Origin: Amoebidium appalachense
Taxonomy: Eukaryota; Ichthyosporea
DNA length: 64,000 nt
NCBI GenBank assembly: GCA_963693365.1
Contig: CAVNZM010000008.1
Span: forward strand, 2,852,001-2,916,000
Direction: 5' to 3'
Below, one piece after another: positions 59,228-64,000 of the stretch. Made by a program: the position numbers and the translations under genes. The notes below the pieces were generated by a model. That model was not told the DNA's origin and did not search any database. It was given only the letters and a program-made list of their open reading frames with translations. The number at the start of each line of letters is the position of its first letter. The stretch's first letter is position 1.

Positions 59228-60649
59228 CCCTGCCGTAGGTTCTCCTCCAACCTTGCCAGGCCAACGAGGGGCTTTTTTTGTTGATAGACTGAGACTTTCT
59301 TGCGAATCGCTGTGTTCGTCTTGCATCTACATCATACTTGTAATGGCATGTCCTGTGCTCTTTCTCATGCACTGTTTATAACCGGGAGTTGCACTTCATC
59401 CGATCCATTCAACCCGCCCCCTCCCCCCCCCCCCCCCCCCCGTCCCTGAACCCACTTCTCTCTCCTGGCTTTCTTTTATTCCAGGCCCCAATTCATAGGA
59501 GTTCCCAAAAACTAACCCCTGGACCGTCTCCACTTACAACCTCCCCCCCCCCCCCCCCCCACCTCCTCCACCACACACACATGTCACATATACAGAGGTA
59601 CAATCGGTTATAACGATGAGATGGGATCCGAGCCTCCCCCGGCACCTACTCCCACCCCCGCCACAACCACATCCACCACCACCACTGCTCCAACCCCCGT
59701 TTTGACTGGGGCATCTCACGGACAAAGCCAAGTGCTACTTCAAAGGAGCGAATCCTCTTCCCCCTCTCACCACTCATATGGAAACTCCCCCATTCTTACG
59801 TCGGGAGTGGGCGGGGCTGCTGCTTCCCCGACATCGTTTGCGAAAGAAAGTGCCGTTTCTCGTGCTAGGAGCGGTGTTATGTTGGATATTCCCGAAACAC
59901 ACACGGACAACAACAACGGAAGCACCACGAGTGTTCTGTCCAATAACGAGTTCTCATACCGGCCAGCGTACCAATCATCAACCAACATTCTTGACCAATC
60001 AGATTCCGAGAATCCGGAGCCAGCCAATCAGGAAGACTCGCCTAAAAAACATGCTCCATTTGGCGGGCTTAGCCCCTCCCTGATTGGTGGGTCATCACCC
60101 TCCGGGTGGGAGGGTGGAAGCAACAAGCCGCTGTTTAGTCCCGTCCAATCAGATAGCAGCCCACTTCCGCAAAAGGCAAGTACGCCAGTCCTCAGCCCGG
60201 TAATTCCCGTGGCTGCTACACCTGAAATCCGATCCGGAGAGGATTCCGACGATACGGCATATCGGAAAGACGCAAATTCATCCAGGGGGGAACCATCTAA
60301 AATTTCCAACCAATCAGCACCGTCCTCTCTATTCCCGCCAAGCCCACCGGCGGCCCACGGGTTTTTTACCCCAGCTGACGCATATAAAACCCCGGAAAAT
60401 GTAAACAAAGACGGAGGGAAAAGCAAAGAGAACGAAGAAGATGGGGAATTTTCCGATGCGGAGGAGGATTTTGAAGACTCTCAAATAGACAGAGAGGAAG
60501 ATGGGAGTGATGTAGATGTGAGGCGGGCGTTTAAAGAAAGGAAGAGGAATGGAGAAATGGATGATGAGGGACACACTGTGTATGCGGGTGAGAGCGAGGA
60601 TGAAGATGGGGAGGGCCACCTGAGAATGGACGGGTTGAGCGTGTATTGA
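52971..60649 (+). CDS. Carbohydrate esterase family 2-like SGNH hydrolase with acidic C-terminal tail
   Basis: CE2 enzymes remove acetyl groups from sugars using a jelly-roll domain followed by an SGNH hydrolase domain. Exons 52971-53267, 54215-54404, 55710-55861, 56843-57084, 57930-58054, 58711-58915 and 59596-60649 join in phase to about 754 aa. The jelly roll reads [44 protein letters not shown]. The nucleophile block is [13 protein letters not shown] (Ser at 54,377-54,379; usual GDS is GNS here). Then come [25 protein letters not shown] and [20 protein letters not shown], with the His at 58,039-58,041. The exon 3 start could instead be 55,696 if another exon precedes it. The last exon is ~350 residues, Ser/Pro-rich then acidic, with no domain or membrane segment seen; its link to the esterase rests on phase and position. 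No signal peptide is seen at the chosen ATG. Confidence 0.8.
53401..53446 (+). repeat. G tracts in esterase intron 1
   Basis: About 29 G, then GGGA-broken G runs, on the sense strand. Confidence 0.9.
57617..57929 (+). repeat. CA-rich tract ending at an acceptor
   Basis: (CA)n and ACACGTAC units with a C run at 57,758-57,771; the final ACACACAG is the acceptor of esterase exon 5. Confidence 0.95.
59169..59227 (+). repeat. ~45-base C homopolymer and CA
   Basis: C run at 59,169-59,213 followed by CACACA in the last esterase intron. Confidence 0.95.
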
Positions 60650-61949
60650 AGCACTGGGTTGGTATGGTGAGAGGGTAGGGGGGCGGGTGGGTGGGTGGGT
60701 GGGTGGGGGGGGGATAGGGGGAGGGCGGGGGACGGGGGACGGGGGGGGGGAGGGAAGGGAGCGGAGGAGGTGGGGGTGGGGTTGGTGGGGGGGGGGGGGG
60801 GGGGATCGCTCCCCAAGAAATATGATCACGTGTGTGTTCTTTTGTAAGGGGGGAAGGGGGGGGGGGGGGGGAGTTTGGGGGGGGGGGGGGGGGGGGGTTG
60901 TGGGATATACAAGAAGTGCACGAGTTTGCATTTTTCGAAAGGAAAGGGGGAAATTCACGTGCACATATGGACTCACACACGTGTACACAAAAACAACTAA
61001 GCATCACGTGGCAGATGTGTTACTTTGTTGGGATTCCGGATACTGTGTTGTTTTTTCTTTTCGTAGGAAAATTCCTGGGATGTTAGGTTTTGTGTATCAT
61101 AAATACTTATGCCTGGGAAGCATTCCAGGTACGATACCCCATCCGTTTTTGGTTTGCTGATGTACTGTTTTATTTGTATGGGTGTGTAATCTTAATCTTC
61201 GTTGTGTGTTTTATTTATGTGGGTGTGTAATGTTAATCTTGGTTATGTTCTTTTTGGTGGTGCTACATTAGGTGCAGCCACATATCTACAGCTCTAAGAT
61301 TTGATGAGTTGGTTTTCTTGTTCTTTTTTCCTCTTCCAATCCTTATTTTCTGTCTATTTGGTGTGGGTATGTGTGTGTGTGGGGGGGGGGGGGGGGGGGG
61401 GGGGGGAGGGGGGGGGGGGGGGGGGAGGGGGGGGGAGGGGGCACAGCTAGCTTTATGATAACAGAAACTCTGCAAGTCGTATCATGCATATGCTAACAAA
61501 ACTTTAGTCTAGTAACTGATGTACACATACACACTGGTATCTCTGTTGCGACAATCGAAAACTCTGTGTGAAGTAATATGTAAATCGTAAGAACTTCAGC
61601 ATAGACTGGTATATATCCGGGGCCGAAAAAGCCCGCCCGGAGTAATCTTTACAATAATTCTTATCTTGATAAAGCGAGGTGTGAAAAGGATGTCATGCCA
61701 TAAGGTGCATCCGTTCAGCCCACAAGAGGACATGTTAGTTCAATTGTTGGCCCGGACTTGGGGAGCAAGGCCAAATACCCCCCCCCCCCCCCCCCCCCCT
61801 CCCCCCCCTCCCCCTCCATGCCTGCATCGCTTGTGTATGATCAAACTTTCTACTCACATGTGTGCACGAACGTGCACACACATACACACACACACACTCT
61901 CTCTCTTACTAGCCCCCCTCCCCTCCCCCCCTCCCCCCCCCTCACCTTT

Positions 61950-61982
<33 letters not shown>

Positions 61983-62124
61983 AGAGTCTCCCGCACACAC
62001 ACACAACATGTAGACATGTGCACCGCGCAGGAGATTTGCAGAAAGAAAAGAAGATCGAAAGACATACACGTGTGCATATGCATGTGCACACGTCTGACTC
62101 AGATACTGACTCTACCGTGCACGC

Positions 62125-62201
62125 CACTGTGACATGAATCATATATATCCCACTGTGACATGAATCATATATATCCCACAGTGACATGAATCATATATAT
62201 C
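62125..62201 (+). repeat. 26-bp tandem repeat x3
   Basis: Three copies of a unit containing GTGACATGAATCATATATAT followed by CC and CAC. They are nearly identical. Confidence 0.95.
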
Positions 62202-62396
62202 CTTCATATCCTTCAGCGCATGTATGTACGCTTGGCCGCCTCAGACGTATATACCGGTACCTGCTCCCTTCATCGGTCCCTTCTATGTGCACATGCAAAC
62301 TTCAAGCACGCATGTGACTCCAAACAAACTCATGTCCTGACCACGGCGTGCACGGATCTACCGCGCACGTACCACCATTGTATGATGTGCCCTCAG

Positions 62397-62398
<2 letters not shown>

Positions 62399-62473
<75 letters not shown>

Positions 62474-62491
62474 AAAAAGAAAGAAAGAAAA

Positions 62492-62532
<41 letters not shown>
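62399..62532 (+). repeat. ~65-base C homopolymer, A run and (CA)n
   Basis: C(65), A(16), GAAA units and (CA)n in sequence. Confidence 0.97.
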
Positions 62533-62536
<4 letters not shown>

Positions 62537-62607
62537 AGCCATTCTCCCTCCACAACTTCTGCCCTTCCTCCCATCACTTGAAGTTCCGCCTCATCCCTCC
62601 CTCCTAG

Positions 62608-62735
62608 GCCTCACCATCTCCGAGCTGATATCGATAGATCTAATTCCACGTGCACGCTATTCGAACTCCTGGGACTATGTAATGCTTGAAATATCTGATT
62701 CGGAATGCCCGCAACTTATAATGACCATGATGTGA
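62608..62735 (+). other. Exon-like open stretch, unassigned
   Basis: After CCTCCTAG an open frame reads LTISELISIDLIPRARYSNS, then WDYVMLEISDSECPQL and ends IMTMM before TGA. It looks more protein-like than its surroundings, but no family or upstream exon was recognised. Confidence 0.25.
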
Positions 62736-63000
62736 TGCTCACTTGGGCATCTATGGGGGTATACGTATGCATGCGCAAATTTTCTCGCAGAAAGTTTGCG
62801 CATGCAGTTTGTACGTGTGCGCACACATGTGTAGGTCGGGATAAGTCATAACTGGCCTCCAATGGTGATTGTGGTAGGGGTTCAAGGGTAGGGGTGCCTA
62901 TGATGAGACTCAGTATGTGCACGCCTGCATATCATCGGTGTGCGTGTGTGTGGAGTTGTGGGCTGGGGGTGGGGGTGGGGGTGGTCGGGTGGTGGGGGGT

Positions 63001-63060
<60 letters not shown>

Positions 63061-63067
63061 GGGGAGT

Positions 63068-63100
<33 letters not shown>
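63001..63100 (+). repeat. (GT)n and G tract
   Basis: (GT)n of ~58 bases, then ~32 G. Confidence 0.97.
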
Positions 63101-64000
63101 CTGCACCTAACCTGATTGTTGCAAGGGACTGCCGTGCGAGACAAATCCGACTCATATATATAATCGATTTAAATTTATTGTACTCAACCCCATGGGCAAG
63201 GGGCTATGACTGCATTCAACCCGATATGGAAGGAGCTAGGGTGGAAAGCCGCTTTGAAAATTCTTTAGCATTATATCACAAATACGGATTTAACCGATCA
63301 GTAAAGCAAGCACACAGCGCTTGCTCTATCACAGTTAACCAACACTACCGTGTCTACATGGGTTTTCTCCAACTTATCCGAGCATAAAGCCTTCTTTACA
63401 ACCGCAGGTTATATGCTTTCTGTTCTTACAACAGCTTTATACATTCTCACTTGCATGCACTATATTAGCAATACGAGATGCCCAATCCAGCCGTTGTGTC
63501 GTTTCACCGACACCGTGAGATAGCAGTCAACCCGTCAGAGCAGAACACCGTGATCTATACGGACTTTTGTGTAAACATAGAGATCCTCGATTTCCACGTT
63601 ATTTGGCCGTCATTTTCTCCGATTCTGCGAAAGCATCGTTGCACCTTTCTGGCTGGTTTTTTCAATCCATTTTCTCCGTTCTTCCAAACAGACTTCTGCT
63701 TTCACAGCCCTTTTTTTGGCCGTTTGCCAGTTAAGCACACCTTTCGAATCTGCAGTTTTCGACTCGTTTATGTTGATGATGCTGTTAGTGTTCCCAAGAA
63801 TCTTTGCAGTACACATCAAGTGTTGTGTCTGTCCCCTTGGCACATAGGCAAACCATACATCATACTTTCACCAGGTTGGGGTAGAAACGTTTCCAGCAAG
63901 AGACATAGGAGGAATCGGTCGTTTGATAACATCCGTCTTTCCGTGCAACGAACAAACGAAGAAACGGAAGCTGGAGTTTCATTTGCGCCGTCCGTTAACC
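63101..64000. other. Non-repetitive right end of window, no gene assigned
   Basis: About 900 bases with no microsatellite. A plus-strand open frame ends at 63,387 with ENSLALYHKYGF, which resembles the C-terminal motif of GNAT acetyltransferases (ENxxAxxLYxKxGF). A minus-strand frame 63,843-63,610 is rich in K/E. Neither has a full domain or clear splice sites. Confidence 0.3.

Larger units (their letters stand above)
60650..62607. other. Region downstream of the esterase gene
   Basis: G-rich tracts (60,690-60,807, 60,847-60,898, 61,380-61,441), ordinary AT-richer sequence 60,900-61,370 and 61,441-61,770, C tracts (61,779-61,817, 61,920-61,980), a 26-bp tandem repeat (62,125-62,201) and a very long C tract (62,399-62,463). 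No supported gene. Confidence 0.6.

Overview
This is a eukaryotic nuclear window, intron-dense and extremely rich in simple sequence: long C or G homopolymers, (CA)n/(GT)n, GA tracts and minisatellites. Prokaryotic features are absent. The gene content (FANCI, RPP30, a TFAP4-type bHLH-leucine zipper gene, a CE2-type esterase) fits an animal or a close unicellular relative (Holozoa). TFAP4 is the most telling gene. The sequence does not let me name the species. Most long open frames in the window are translated microsatellites, so I built gene models by joining exons whose splice sites, phases and protein family all agree.

Layout. (1) 159-20,665, plus strand: FANCI, entering from the left edge. 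I find 29 exons with consistent phases, including the ubiquitinated lysine, the SQ cluster and a basic/acidic tail ending in TAA. (2) 20,666-26,989: intergenic, with a ~37-bp minisatellite array (21,840-22,480), a decayed copy of the RPP30 terminal exon (25,846-25,942) and a large G/GT/TA/GA block. (3) 26,990-28,710, minus strand: an F-box/LRR pseudogene broken by about five frameshifts. (4) 31,752-40,136, minus strand: complete RPP30, nine exons, 251 aa. (5) 40,137-42,333: divergent intergenic region with a perfect inverted CCAAT palindrome. (6) 42,334-45,827, plus strand: TFAP4-like gene, six exons. (7) 45,828-52,970: mostly unexplained intergenic sequence, with a possible signal-peptide exon at 51,028. 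(8) 52,971-60,649, plus strand: CE2/SGNH esterase, seven exons, with a long acidic Ser/Pro-rich last exon. (9) 60,650-64,000: repeats plus two small open stretches I cannot assign.

The genes do not form one pathway. FANCI acts in interstrand crosslink repair, RPP30 in RNase P/MRP, TFAP4 in transcription, and the esterase belongs to a carbohydrate deacetylase family. RPP30 and TFAP4 are head to head and may share a promoter.

The more novel signals are in the noncoding DNA. There is a dispersed ~110-200 bp element bounded by G tracts, in about a dozen copies, two of them nearly identical in opposite orientation 28 kb apart. Several FANCI exons have short tandem duplications of the intron end plus exon head just upstream. 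Homopolymer orientation follows gene orientation. Splice sites sit inside microsatellites. The octamer TGACGTCA occurs 11 times.
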